From positions 1 through 26,424 of the forward strand of contig CAZEMH010000006.1 in the NCBI GenBank assembly GCA_964513365.1: 26,424 bases of DNA. The letters are read 5' to 3'. The position numbers were made by a program, and so were the translations under genes. Each line of letters begins with the position of its first letter. The first letter of the stretch is position 1. Below are positions 8,577-16,732 of the stretch, in pieces. The notes under the pieces were generated by a model. The model had not been told where the DNA came from and did not search any database. It saw only the letters and a program-made list of their open reading frames with translations. The DNA comes from DAOVIY01 sp964513365 (GTDB taxonomy: Bacteria; Patescibacteriota; Minisyncoccia; UBA6257).

Positions 8577-10500
8577 ATTCTTCACTATTTATTATTTCTT
8601 GTTTGTTTATTCTATTATCCCAATACCATTGCAAAACCTCTTCAATTATGGGCAAGGTAACAACGGTCCCGCTTGGTGGAGTTTCTATTAGAACAAAAAT
8701 GACGATTTCTGGATCATCATACGGTGCATAAGCTCCAAAAAGAGCATTGTATTGTGCTTCTCCTTCTGAGATAAATTTAGGGGAACCACTTTTCCCTGCA
8801 ACTTCAAAAGGAAGATATTTTAAAGTCATTGCTGTTCCTGACTTTATAACTTCTCTCATTCCTTCTTGAACTATCTCTAAATTTTCTTCAGAAATATTTA
8901 ATTTTACAATATCAAAATCTCTTGATTGTTTCACTAAATGCGGCTGCATTAAAATACCGTCATTAGCAATAGTAGATATATAAGCAGCCATTTGCAATGG
9001 TGTCAAGAGAAGACCGCCTTCACCAATAGAAATATTATAAGTATCGCCTAATTTCCAAGTTGGATCATAGGAACGATGCTCTTTTAGCCATTTAGCATCA
9101 GGTAGCACTGATTGAGCTTCTCCAAATAAATCAATACCTAATTTTTTATCAAGACCAAAATCTAACCAATATTTTCTAATTTTTGCTAAACCTAAACCAG
9201 ATATATCTTCCCAACCGCCGCCTATAGCCCAAAAATATACATTACATGATACTGCAATTGCTTTTCTCATATCTACCCATCCATGATTTTTCCAATCATT
9301 AAAAACATATTTTTGTTTTGGATCATAAGGACTTGTAACAACTATCTTTCCCTCAGTAAATATCTCACGATCAGGATCTATTATATGTTCTTCCAAAGCA
9401 GCTAAAGCCATAAGAGGTTTAATCACAGATCCAGGATGGTAAAGACCGCTTATAGCACGATTAAAAAGCGGAAGTGAGGAGCTTTGAAGGTATTTATTAA
9501 TTAATTGACGAGGAGAACCTTTTGTAAAAACATTTGGGTCAAAACTTGGCAAGCTTACTAAGGATAAAATTTCTCCTGTTTTGGGATCCAAAATTATTCC
9601 AGCAGCTCCTTTTGCACCCAATGTTCCAATCCTTTCTTTTAGAGAATTATAAAATGCTATCTGTAAATCTTTGTCTATAGTAGTAATAAGATCTTTGCCT
9701 TTTTTAGGCTCTATGGAGCCTAAATCTTTTTGAATATTAAAGGCAGCATCAACTTCTATTATTTTTCTACCAGGTTTACCTTGTAAAGTTTTTTCATAAT
9801 ATGCTTCCAGCCCATCTTTTCCGACCATACTGGTTAAAGGATAATCTTTATACTTAGAAATATCCTGGGGAGAAATTTTACCAATATATCCTAAAATATG
9901 AGCAAAAGCGTCACCAAATGGATAGTGCCTGCTGTAATCAGAAATAACACTAAAACCAGAATTGCTTTTTATAGCTGTTTCAAAGCGCCGCACTTCTTCA
10001 ATTTCAAGATTTGATTTTATTAAAATCGGCTGAAAAGAATAAACTGTTTTGTAATCATTAAGAATCATATCAATTTCCTTCCTGTCAACACCAAAAATAT
10101 CAATAACTTTTTCTATAATATCCGTCCTCTCATTTTCATTTTTTGGTAAATTTAATGGAATCATCACTAAACTAAAAGACGGGCTGTTAAAAACCAAGGG
10201 TTCATTATACCTGTCATAAATTATCCCGCGGGGAGCGCTAATAATATAATAATGAGTACGGTTATTTTCTGCTCTTTTTTTATAATTTTCTCCCTCAATT
10301 ACTTGGAGATAAAAAGAACGTAAAAAAAGAACCAAAAAAAGAACCAAACATACCCCAAAAACTGTTTTTACTAAGAAAGAAGAAATCGGAAATTCCAACC
10401 TCTCTAAAGCCTTTTCCTTTGCTTCTCTGGCTTTTTTATCCAAAAGAACCTCCTCTGGATCCAATAAATGTTTTTCTCTTTTTATATAAAGATTTTTCAT
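8569..10500 (-). CDS. mrdA: Peptidoglycan D,D-transpeptidase PBP2 (MrdA)
   Basis: Class B penicillin-binding protein that crosslinks peptidoglycan during lateral growth in the elongasome with MreB/C/D and RodA. One transmembrane anchor lies at about residues 41-60 after a cytoplasmic tail. The dimerisation/pedestal domain follows (SAPRGIIYDR near 88-97, SMVGKDGLEAYYEKTLQGKPG near 224-244). The transpeptidase domain has the nucleophile motif SVIK (S358-K361, in HPGSVIKP), SCN at 418-420 and KSG at 570-572. All three catalytic motifs are present. The length of 643 residues is normal. It follows mreD by 41 bases in the classic mreBCD-mrdA order; no rodA is in the window. The C-terminus overlaps greA. 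Confidence 0.95.
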   Translation of the reverse strand: MKNLYIKREKHLLDPEEVLLDKKAREAKEKALERLEFPISSFLVKTVFGVCLVLFLVLFLRSFYLQVIEGENYKKRAENNRTHYYIISAPRGIIYDRYNEPLVFNSPSFSLVMIPLNLPKNENERTDIIEKVIDIFGVDRKEIDMILNDYKTVYSFQPILIKSNLEIEEVRRFETAIKSNSGFSVISDYSRHYPFGDAFAHILGYIGKISPQDISKYKDYPLTSMVGKDGLEAYYEKTLQGKPGRKIIEVDAAFNIQKDLGSIEPKKGKDLITTIDKDLQIAFYNSLKERIGTLGAKGAAGIILDPKTGEILSLVSLPSFDPNVFTKGSPRQLINKYLQSSSLPLFNRAISGLYHPGSVIKPLMALAALEEHIIDPDREIFTEGKIVVTSPYDPKQKYVFNDWKNHGWVDMRKAIAVSCNVYFWAIGGGWEDISGLGLAKIRKYWLDFGLDKKLGIDLFGEAQSVLPDAKWLKEHRSYDPTWKLGDTYNISIGEGGLLLTPLQMAAYISTIANDGILMQPHLVKQSRDFDIVKLNISEENLEIVQEGMREVIKSGTAMTLKYLPFEVAGKSGSPKFISEGEAQYNALFGAYAPYDDPEIVIFVLIETPPSGTVVTLPIIEEVLQWYWDNRINKQEIINSEEYE

Positions 10501-10541
10501 TATTAAAAATTAACAAAGAATTTTCTCTCTACCTACTTGCC

Positions 10542-11021
10542 CTAACTATGTACTGTCTTTAATCTTCTAATTTTATTAAGCAGAAAGGATAAAAGCATAT
10601 AAAATATTAAAGTAAATAGAAATTGTTCAAAAATAATAAAACTAATATGCGAGGTTTTTAAAATTAAATTCACTATTAAAAGTCCTAAAAAATATATGAA
10701 TATTATTAATCCCCCAATAAGCAAGCGTGAAAAAAAATTAGATTTTTCCAAAAATCGTATTAATAAAATACCTGCTCCTAAAGAAATTAAAAAAAGAAAA
10801 AGATTCGTTCCCCAAAAAAATCCGGAAAGGCTGTCTAGAACAGCTGCTGATATAAAAATTAAAAAAAACAAATAGAAATGTGAAAAGTAAAAAAGAGTAA
10901 AAATTAAAAAAATTAAAACAATATTTAAAACCGGAGAAATGAAAAAAGTCATTCCAAAATATACCTGAATAAAAACAACAGAAACAAATAAAAGAAAATT
11001 TAATAAATAACGTTGAATCAT
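10542..11021 (-). CDS. mreD: Rod-shape-determining protein MreD
   Basis: Integral membrane protein of the elongasome, 159 residues and almost entirely hydrophobic, with five or six predicted transmembrane helices. It is called MreD from its position between mreC and mrdA, its length, and the MreD-like pattern of a Phe/Leu-rich protein with a DSLSGFFWGTNLFLFL element near residues 62-77 (MreD proteins usually carry D-x-x-x-G-x-x-G/W-x-x-x-F/L here). The ATG overlaps the mreC stop by one base (TAATG), indicating translational coupling. The sequence is too poorly conserved for identification without the context. Confidence 0.88.
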   Translation of the reverse strand: MIQRYLLNFLLFVSVVFIQVYFGMTFFISPVLNIVLIFLIFTLFYFSHFYLFFLIFISAAVLDSLSGFFWGTNLFLFLISLGAGILLIRFLEKSNFFSRLLIGGLIIFIYFLGLLIVNLILKTSHISFIIFEQFLFTLIFYMLLSFLLNKIRRLKTVHS

Positions 11022-11839
11022 TATTGTGTAGGAATAAAATCAGTAATAATTAAAACTGAAGATATTTCAGAAAGGTTTAATAAAGGTTCTAAAATAAATT
11101 CTTTTAAGGAACTAACATCAGAAGACAAGCTGGACTTTTTGACTTTAGCAACTAAAAGACCTTTAAAAAAATTAGCATTCTCAGAAGAAGTAATTAAAAT
11201 ATCTCCGACTTTAATATCTGATTGATACGGAACTAGCTTTAAACGAAAATTTCCTTTTGTATCTTTTTCTGCGACTGCTAGCGTAGATGAACGTAAGTCT
11301 TCTACACTAATTTTAGTTTCTGGATTAAAAATTGATTCACCTCGGCAATAATTATCAAAACATTCTTCTAGCCTGCCTACTAGAATTTTATGTTCCAATA
11401 TTACATTCATTCCTCGTTTTAACCCCTGTTTAATGCCTTTATTTATCCAAAAAGAACCAGTCAGCCCAGAAGGATCCATTAAAACAATTTTAGCTGACAC
11501 CAATGACCAATTTGTTTCACCTTTAATTTGTAAAGCGTTTTTTAAAAGATCGTTTTCTTCTTTAACTTCTTTAAAATCCTGCAATTGATTTACAAGTTTA
11601 ATATTTTCATATTTAATATCCGACAATTGTTTTCTCAGAGTATTAAAATGCAAAAAATCATTTGTCCAATTTTTAAAATTAAAAAGATAATTTCCTATTA
11701 ATGCCCCTTTTTCCAAATTGTATACTAATTGAGGTTTAAAAGTTTTTTCCTGAGAAAAATAGAATTTAAACAACAAAATACTAGTGATTGTAAAAATCAC
11801 TAGTAAAATCAAGAAATGAAAATTATTTCTTTGTTTCAT
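11021..11839 (-). CDS. mreC: Rod-shape-determining protein MreC
   Basis: Bitopic scaffold linking MreB filaments inside the cell to PBP2 outside. A transmembrane helix (about residues 8-27) is followed by a coiled coil (about 60-105; LRKQLSDIKYENIKLVNQLQ) and a two-barrel beta domain. The latter shows the family's NKGIKQGLKRGMNVI and VGRLEECF elements and ends in KGLLVAKVKK. Length 272 is typical. It lies 4 bases after mreB and overlaps mreD by one base. MreC-like features are complete. Confidence 0.93.
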   Translation of the reverse strand: MKQRNNFHFLILLVIFTITSILLFKFYFSQEKTFKPQLVYNLEKGALIGNYLFNFKNWTNDFLHFNTLRKQLSDIKYENIKLVNQLQDFKEVKEENDLLKNALQIKGETNWSLVSAKIVLMDPSGLTGSFWINKGIKQGLKRGMNVILEHKILVGRLEECFDNYCRGESIFNPETKISVEDLRSSTLAVAEKDTKGNFRLKLVPYQSDIKVGDILITSSENANFFKGLLVAKVKKSSLSSDVSSLKEFILEPLLNLSEISSVLIITDFIPTQ

Positions 11840-11843
11840 AATA

Positions 11844-12902
11844 TTACAAAGGGGGTTTTTCTCTAGTAATCGTAGTCAAAATATCTTTTGATTCTTGCAA
11901 ATTTTCTAAGATTATTCCTATTCCCCTGATTACTGAAGTTATAGGATCATCAATTATCTTCACTGGAAGATCAATAGATCCTTCAATTAATTTATCAATA
12001 CCGCGAAGCAAACTTGTTCCTCCTGATAAGATAATGCCTGATTCCATTATGTCGCCAATTAACTCTGGCGGAGTAATTTCAATAGTGCTTTTAATAGCAT
12101 CTAAAATTTTATTTAAAGACGGCGTTATAGCTTCCCTAATATCATCTTCTTTAACTTTAATTTCTTTTGGCAGGCCGCGTGTAAGATCGCGCCCCTTTAC
12201 TTTCATCTCCTGATTGCTTCCTAAATCTAAAGCAGATCCTATTAGAACTTTAATTCTCTCGGCGGTTTTTTCTCCTATAGATAATTTAAACCTATCCCTG
12301 AAGTAATGAATAATATCATTATTTAATTTACTGCCTGCTATACGCAAACTTTTTGATACAACAATACCTCCTAAAGAAATTACAGCCACTTCTGTTGTTC
12401 CGCCCCCAATATCTACAACAAAAATACCCTGCGATTCTTTAACTGACAACTGAGCACCTAAGGCCACTGCGATTGGCTCTTCTATCAAATAAACCTCTTT
12501 AGCTCCAGCGCTTCTGGCAACATCTTCTACAGCTCTCTTTTCTACTTCAGTACCCCCTGTAGGCACCCCAATAACTAAACGAGGCCAATCAAAAAACTGA
12601 CCCAAGAATCCTTTTTTTTTGGCCTTTTCCAGAAAATAATGGAGCATTTTCTCACCTACTTCAAAATCAGAAATTACGCCATTATTAAGAGGTTTGATGG
12701 CATTAATATGCGAAGGGGTTTTTCCTATCATTTCTTCTGCCTCATGACCAATGGCTAAAATCTGATTAGTCTTATTATTCATAGCCACAACTGTCGGTTC
12801 ATTAACCACTATACCTTTTCCTTTCACATAAACTAAAGTCTTGGTAGTTCCTAAATCCACCCCAATATTACGAAAAAAATTCTCTTTAAAATCCTTGGCC
12901 AT
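11844..12902 (-). CDS. mreB: Rod-shape-determining actin MreB (copy 1, in the mreBCD-mrdA operon)
   Basis: Bacterial actin that forms membrane-associated filaments orienting lateral wall synthesis. Actin-fold motifs are intact: phosphate-1 GVDLGTTKTLVYV (14-26), the catalytic-Glu segment IEEPIAVALGA (E142), phosphate-2 VVDIGGGTTEVAVIS (D164), and the adenosine motif SGIILSGGTSLLRGI near 292-306. The ATG at 12902 gives 352 residues and the usual MreB spacing; an in-frame TTG four codons upstream (12914) is less likely. No Shine-Dalgarno is visible. It heads the order mreB-mreC-mreD-mrdA. A second paralogue lies at 16733-17740. Compared with that copy, this one keeps the phosphate-2 Asp and has a longer C-terminal tail. 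Confidence 0.96.
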   Translation of the reverse strand: MAKDFKENFFRNIGVDLGTTKTLVYVKGKGIVVNEPTVVAMNNKTNQILAIGHEAEEMIGKTPSHINAIKPLNNGVISDFEVGEKMLHYFLEKAKKKGFLGQFFDWPRLVIGVPTGGTEVEKRAVEDVARSAGAKEVYLIEEPIAVALGAQLSVKESQGIFVVDIGGGTTEVAVISLGGIVVSKSLRIAGSKLNNDIIHYFRDRFKLSIGEKTAERIKVLIGSALDLGSNQEMKVKGRDLTRGLPKEIKVKEDDIREAITPSLNKILDAIKSTIEITPPELIGDIMESGIILSGGTSLLRGIDKLIEGSIDLPVKIIDDPITSVIRGIGIILENLQESKDILTTITREKPPL

Positions 12903-12931
12903 AATAAATAACAATTATGCTTTGTTTTGTC

Positions 12932-12960
12932 AGTTTACTTATTTTTAAGTATTTTGTCAA
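12932..12960 (-). promoter_or_regulatory. Possible promoter for the mreB-mreC-mreD-mrdA operon
   Basis: The minus strand carries a perfect -35 TTGACA (12955-12960), 17 bases, then TAAACT (12932-12937, 4 of 6). Transcription would begin near 12925, about 23 bases before the mreB ATG. The boxes lie within the last codons of proS. The -10 is weak, so read-through from proS may be the main source of transcript. Confidence 0.33.
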
Positions 12961-14188
12961 AATCACTTAATTTTATTAATTTTTCTTTACGATTTTTCCT
13001 TTCCTTTAATTCAAACATATTATTTTTAATAGTTTTTTCACTAATTACTATTCTATAAGGCAATCCCAACAAATCAGCATCAACTAATTTTTCTCCGCTT
13101 GAAACATCCTCTCTGTCATCATAGAGCACTTCAATTCCTTTTTTCAGCATTTTCCCATAAAACATATCAGCTTGTTTTGTAATTTTTTTATCTATCTTTG
13201 CATTCCCACTCAATAATCTCAATAAATGATATTTAAATGGAGCTACTTCTTCCGGCCAAATCATTCCATCTTTATCATAATTTGCTTCTACTATTACTCC
13301 TAATAAACGACTAATTCCAATTCCATAACAACCCATCATAACATTTTTATTTTTTCCATCTTTATCCCTAAATTTTAAATCAAATGCATCAGAATATTTA
13401 TCTTTCAATTTAAAGATATTTCCCACTTCAGAACCTTTAAGCATTTTCAGGGCATGACCGCATTCAGGGCATTTTTTGATATTTTTTGCGATTTCTTTGT
13501 TGCGGCAGAATTTACAAAAAGAGCAATAATAGAACAAATCCTCACCTGCTGGTGTAATAACCTGAAATTCATGAGAAAAGCGCGAGAAAGTGCCCCCTGA
13601 CGCTTCTACTACAAAAGCCTTTAATCCGCATCTTTTGAAAATTCTCTGATAAGCCTTTTTTACTTTCTCATAATATTTTTCTAAATCTTTTTCATCAGTA
13701 TGAAAACTATACAAATCCTTCATTATAAACTCTTTCCCTCTTAATATTCCTGATTTGGAACGAGGTTCATCACGAAATTTGTCAGAAATATGAAATAGAT
13801 ATAATGGCAAATCTTTATATGAAAAAATAAAATTCTTTACCATTGGCGTAATTATTTCTTCATGCGTTGGAGAAAGAGCAAACCACTGCCCATATTTGGA
13901 TTGCACCTTAAATAAAGCTTTGAATGTATTCCAACGATGAGTTTGCTCCCAATTGCTTTTTGGATTTAAAAGCGCCATTAAGATTTCTTGCCCTCCAATA
14001 GCTTCCATTTCATCTCTTACAATCCCTTCTATTTTTTTTATAACTTTTAAACCTAAAGGCAAGAAATTATAGATCCCGCTTGTTAATTTTTCTATAAAAT
14101 TAGCTCTTATTAACAAACAAGCGCTAATAGCTACTTCATCTTTAGAAACCTCTTTTCTGGTTTTAAAATAAAATTGTGATTCTTTCAT
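12935..14188 (-). CDS. proS: Proline--tRNA ligase lacking the editing (INS) domain
   Basis: Class II ProRS, 417 residues. The catalytic core has TSGIYNFLPLGLKV (36-49), LSPTHEE (105-111), motif 2 FRDEPRSKSGILRGKEF (138-154), and motif 3 GCYGIGISRLLG (286-297). The HGH/anticodon-binding domain is at about 320-417 (VLYDDREDVSSGEK). Canonical bacterial ProRS has about 180 extra residues between motifs 2 and 3 that deacylate mischarged Ala-tRNA-Pro. Here that place holds only about 30 residues with five Cys (222, 225, 228, 240, 243), like a small zinc ribbon, before GSEVGNIFKLKDKYS. Editing-less ProRS is known in some other bacteria. The gene is 3 bases behind rseP and 32 bases before mreB. Confidence 0.95.
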   Translation of the reverse strand: MKESQFYFKTRKEVSKDEVAISACLLIRANFIEKLTSGIYNFLPLGLKVIKKIEGIVRDEMEAIGGQEILMALLNPKSNWEQTHRWNTFKALFKVQSKYGQWFALSPTHEEIITPMVKNFIFSYKDLPLYLFHISDKFRDEPRSKSGILRGKEFIMKDLYSFHTDEKDLEKYYEKVKKAYQRIFKRCGLKAFVVEASGGTFSRFSHEFQVITPAGEDLFYYCSFCKFCRNKEIAKNIKKCPECGHALKMLKGSEVGNIFKLKDKYSDAFDLKFRDKDGKNKNVMMGCYGIGISRLLGVIVEANYDKDGMIWPEEVAPFKYHLLRLLSGNAKIDKKITKQADMFYGKMLKKGIEVLYDDREDVSSGEKLVDADLLGLPYRIVISEKTIKNNMFELKERKNRKEKLIKLSDFDKILKNK

Positions 14189-14191
14189 AAT

Positions 14192-15262
14192 TTACCTGTT
14201 TAAAATAAAAAGATTAATATCTTTAATAGTAACAACGAAAAGAAGAATGATTAATAAAGAAAAGCAAATATTGTTTACCAAAATTTCTGTATGCTGAGAT
14301 ATTGGTTTTTGCCTTATTTTTTCTATGATTAAGAACAAGATTCTTCCACCATCTACAGCAGGAATAGGAAAAAGGTTAAAAATCGCAAAAGCGTAAGAAA
14401 TAAGCCCTAAAATATATAATCCATAATTCCAGCCCCACTGAAAGCCTCTGGTAGTTATTGCCATAATTCCCACAGGCCCTGTCAATTCTTCTATATTACC
14501 ATGTTTAAATAAATTAACAAAAACTCTGCCAAGCCCAGTAAATGTTTCATGGGTCAGAATTCCCATAAAACGAATTGATTGCCATGGAGCTTCAAATAAA
14601 GAATACTTCAAAACTCCATCATTAGTTAAAACAACTCCTAAATATCCTTTTCCTTCTGGTGGTGATTTCCTTGGTATAATTCCTATTTCTATAGTCTCGC
14701 CTTCTCTTTGGATAATCAATTGTATTTCCTTGCCTTGAAATTCCTTTGTTCTGTTTTGCACATCTTCAATGCTTGTAACCTCATAAAAATTATCTAGATG
14801 CTCTATGCCTAAAATAATATCTCCAGATTCTAAACCAGCTAAAGACGCAGGAGAATCTTTTTCTATTTCTCTTATAGTTACCGTAGAAGCAATATTTTGT
14901 TTATAATCCTCAGGCAAAGCAAAAGTGGGCATTCCAACAGAAAAAAGAATTGTAAAAAGCAAAAATGCTATCAAAAGATTATTAATTACTCCAGCTAAAA
15001 GTATAAGAGCTCTTTTGCCTAAGCTTTTTGACAAAAAACTATCAGGCCCATTATGCTCTACTATTTTTACAAATCCGCCAAACGGAATAACATTAACAGA
15101 ATAAATTATTCCATTTTTTTTAAAACTGAAAAGCCGTGGAGGATAACCAATACCAAATTCCTCTACTTTTACTCCAAAACGCCTTGCTAATAAAAAATGC
15201 CCAGCTTCATGCAATATGATTATAATACTTAAACTAAATAAGCTGATAAGAAAAGATATCAT
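14192..15262 (-). CDS. rseP: Site-2 intramembrane zinc metalloprotease RseP
   Basis: Membrane protease of the S2P family, which cleaves transmembrane segments of anti-sigma factors or spent signal peptides. The zinc-binding HEAGH lies at residues 18-22 in the first helix, and the third ligand motif FNLFPIPAVDGGRIL lies at 295-309 (D304). Between them are the GxxxN/PFGGFVKI segment and one PDZ domain (about 110-205, with SPASLAGLESGDIILGI). Length 356, typical of single-PDZ RseP/RasP. It lies 9 bases behind frr and 3 bases before proS, keeping part of the widespread frr-uppS-cdsA-dxr-rseP-proS order. Nearest alternative: another M50 peptidase of the same group. No anti-sigma gene is in the window. 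Confidence 0.94.
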   Translation of the reverse strand: MISFLISLFSLSIIIILHEAGHFLLARRFGVKVEEFGIGYPPRLFSFKKNGIIYSVNVIPFGGFVKIVEHNGPDSFLSKSLGKRALILLAGVINNLLIAFLLFTILFSVGMPTFALPEDYKQNIASTVTIREIEKDSPASLAGLESGDIILGIEHLDNFYEVTSIEDVQNRTKEFQGKEIQLIIQREGETIEIGIIPRKSPPEGKGYLGVVLTNDGVLKYSLFEAPWQSIRFMGILTHETFTGLGRVFVNLFKHGNIEELTGPVGIMAITTRGFQWGWNYGLYILGLISYAFAIFNLFPIPAVDGGRILFLIIEKIRQKPISQHTEILVNNICFSLLIILLFVVTIKDINLFILNR

Positions 15263-15271
15263 AAATAATAA

Positions 15272-15820
15272 TTAAGAATTAAGAATTTCGTCTGTTTTTT
15301 GCTTTTCCTTGTTATCTAAAGATTTATTAGTTTCTTCAATAATTTTTTGTACTTCTTCTTTTAAACGAAACTTTTCATCTTCAGATACTTCTTTTTTATC
15401 AAATTTTTCTTTGATTTCTCCAAGTAATTTATCCCTCATCTCCCTTAATTTGACTCTGTATTCTTCTTTTGCCAATCCAATAAGTTTTATTAATTCATCT
15501 TTTCTTTCTTTGCTTAATGGAGGTAAAAATAATTTTATCTGTTTTCCTTCTTGAGACGGAGTAATTCCTAAACTTGAAGATTCTAAAGCTTTTTTAACAG
15601 AAGCCACTAATTCTTCATCCCAAGGCTCAATAATAATAACATTCGGAAGTTTAATTGATATAGAGGCAATATGCTTTAATGGAGATAATGAACCATAACA
15701 ATCAACTTTAATATTATCCACTAAAGCAGTTGTGGGACGAGAAGTACGAAAACCAAGAATTTCATTAAAAAAATCTTCTGATAATTTTTGAGTTTGTTCT
15801 TTAAATTTCTCTATCAACAT
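15272..15820 (-). CDS. frr: Ribosome recycling factor
   Basis: With EF-G, RRF splits post-termination ribosomes. The 182-residue sequence has the RRF order: an N-terminal three-helix-bundle strand, RTSRPTTALVDNIKVDCYGS (26-45), the beta domain with ASISIKLPNVIIIEPWDEE, the KKALESSSLGITPSQEG segment, IKLFLPPLSKERKDELIK, and the final long helix VSEDEKFRLKEEVQKII. In most bacteria the domain II sequence reads VeyYG; here VDCYGS. Length is close to the usual 185. The gene begins 2 bases after holB and precedes rseP by 9 bases. Confidence 0.97.
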   Translation of the reverse strand: MLIEKFKEQTQKLSEDFFNEILGFRTSRPTTALVDNIKVDCYGSLSPLKHIASISIKLPNVIIIEPWDEELVASVKKALESSSLGITPSQEGKQIKLFLPPLSKERKDELIKLIGLAKEEYRVKLREMRDKLLGEIKEKFDKKEVSEDEKFRLKEEVQKIIEETNKSLDNKEKQKTDEILNS

Positions 15821-15822
15821 AA

Positions 15823-16731
15823 TTATAATTGAAGAAAGATATTCTCCATTAAAAGTTGCCTGTTAACATTTGTGTCTGTTATTAAATAAATACTTTCTAA
15901 GATACTGCTGATTAATTTTATTCTTTTCTCAGGAATTAATTTTAATTCTTTAGAGTCTTTATCAGACTTTAAAACTCTTAGCCATTGTTCTAAAGTGCTT
16001 GTTAATTTTCCATTATCTTCTGCCAATTTTTGGAAATAAACAGATTGTTTTGCAAAATCCTGATTAAGAATTTCTTTTAAATCTTTTCTTTGTTGATCTA
16101 ATTCTTTTTTATAATCTTTGTCTAATAATTTAATAACATTTCCTATCTTCCCATCAGCTCTTTCAGCAATCTCCTCTGCTTCATTTTGAGATAAAGAGCA
16201 TTGTTTTTGCAAAAAATCAATAATTTCTTTATTTGCCACCCTTCTGAATCTTAAAGGCAAAACCCTTGATTGTATTGTTGTTAAGAGTCTCTTTGGAGCA
16301 CTTGTAACTAAAATTATAAGATTATTCTCTTGCGACTCTTCCAATGTTTTTAAAAGAGCGTTTTGGCAATCTTCTGTCATTTTATCAGCTTCATTAATGA
16401 TAAGAATTTTCAAAGAAGAAATTTGCGGATGATAAAATAAGAAACTTAAACCTTGTCGAATTTGTTCTATTTTAATGCTCCCTTCTTTTTCAGGTTGAAT
16501 AATCATTAAATCTGGATGATATCCTTTTTTAATCATCTTGCAGCTATCACACTTTCCGCATCTTTCCCATCTATTTCTATTACTGCAAAGCAAGGCTTTA
16601 CTAAATTCTTCTGCGGTTGTCATTTTCCCAACTGATTCTTCCCCCCAAAAAAGAAGATTCTGAATTAATCTTTTATCAGAATCAAAAAATCTTTCTAAAA
16701 AAGTTGTTGCCCCATCATTCTTAAAAAACAT
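15823..16731 (-). CDS. holB: DNA polymerase III delta-prime-like clamp-loader subunit
   Basis: AAA+ clamp-loader subunit of 302 residues related to DnaX. The P-loop is degenerate but recognisable (GEESVGKMT, 30-38). Four zinc-ligand cysteines lie at 49, 58, 61 and 64. The Walker B region reads IINEADKM (111-118, with Asn where Asp is usual), followed by CQNALLKTLEE and the QSRV arginine-finger motif (154-157). A conserved SRx arginine with weakened Walker A/B points to delta-prime, a non-hydrolysing subunit that donates an arginine finger, rather than to a second DnaX. It lies 1 base after the second mreB stop and 2 bases before frr. Confidence 0.9.
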   Translation of the reverse strand: MFFKNDGATTFLERFFDSDKRLIQNLLFWGEESVGKMTTAEEFSKALLCSNRNRWERCGKCDSCKMIKKGYHPDLMIIQPEKEGSIKIEQIRQGLSFLFYHPQISSLKILIINEADKMTEDCQNALLKTLEESQENNLIILVTSAPKRLLTTIQSRVLPLRFRRVANKEIIDFLQKQCSLSQNEAEEIAERADGKIGNVIKLLDKDYKKELDQQRKDLKEILNQDFAKQSVYFQKLAEDNGKLTSTLEQWLRVLKSDKDSKELKLIPEKRIKLISSILESIYLITDTNVNRQLLMENIFLQL

Positions 16732-16732
16732 T

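Noticed and set aside
12903..12914. TTG start four codons before mreB copy 1
   Set aside because: The four extra residues match nothing in MreB and ATG at 12902 gives a normal N-terminus.
15823..16731. A second dnaX
   Set aside because: Walker A and B are degenerate while the SRx arginine is kept, which fits delta-prime better than a catalytic gamma subunit.
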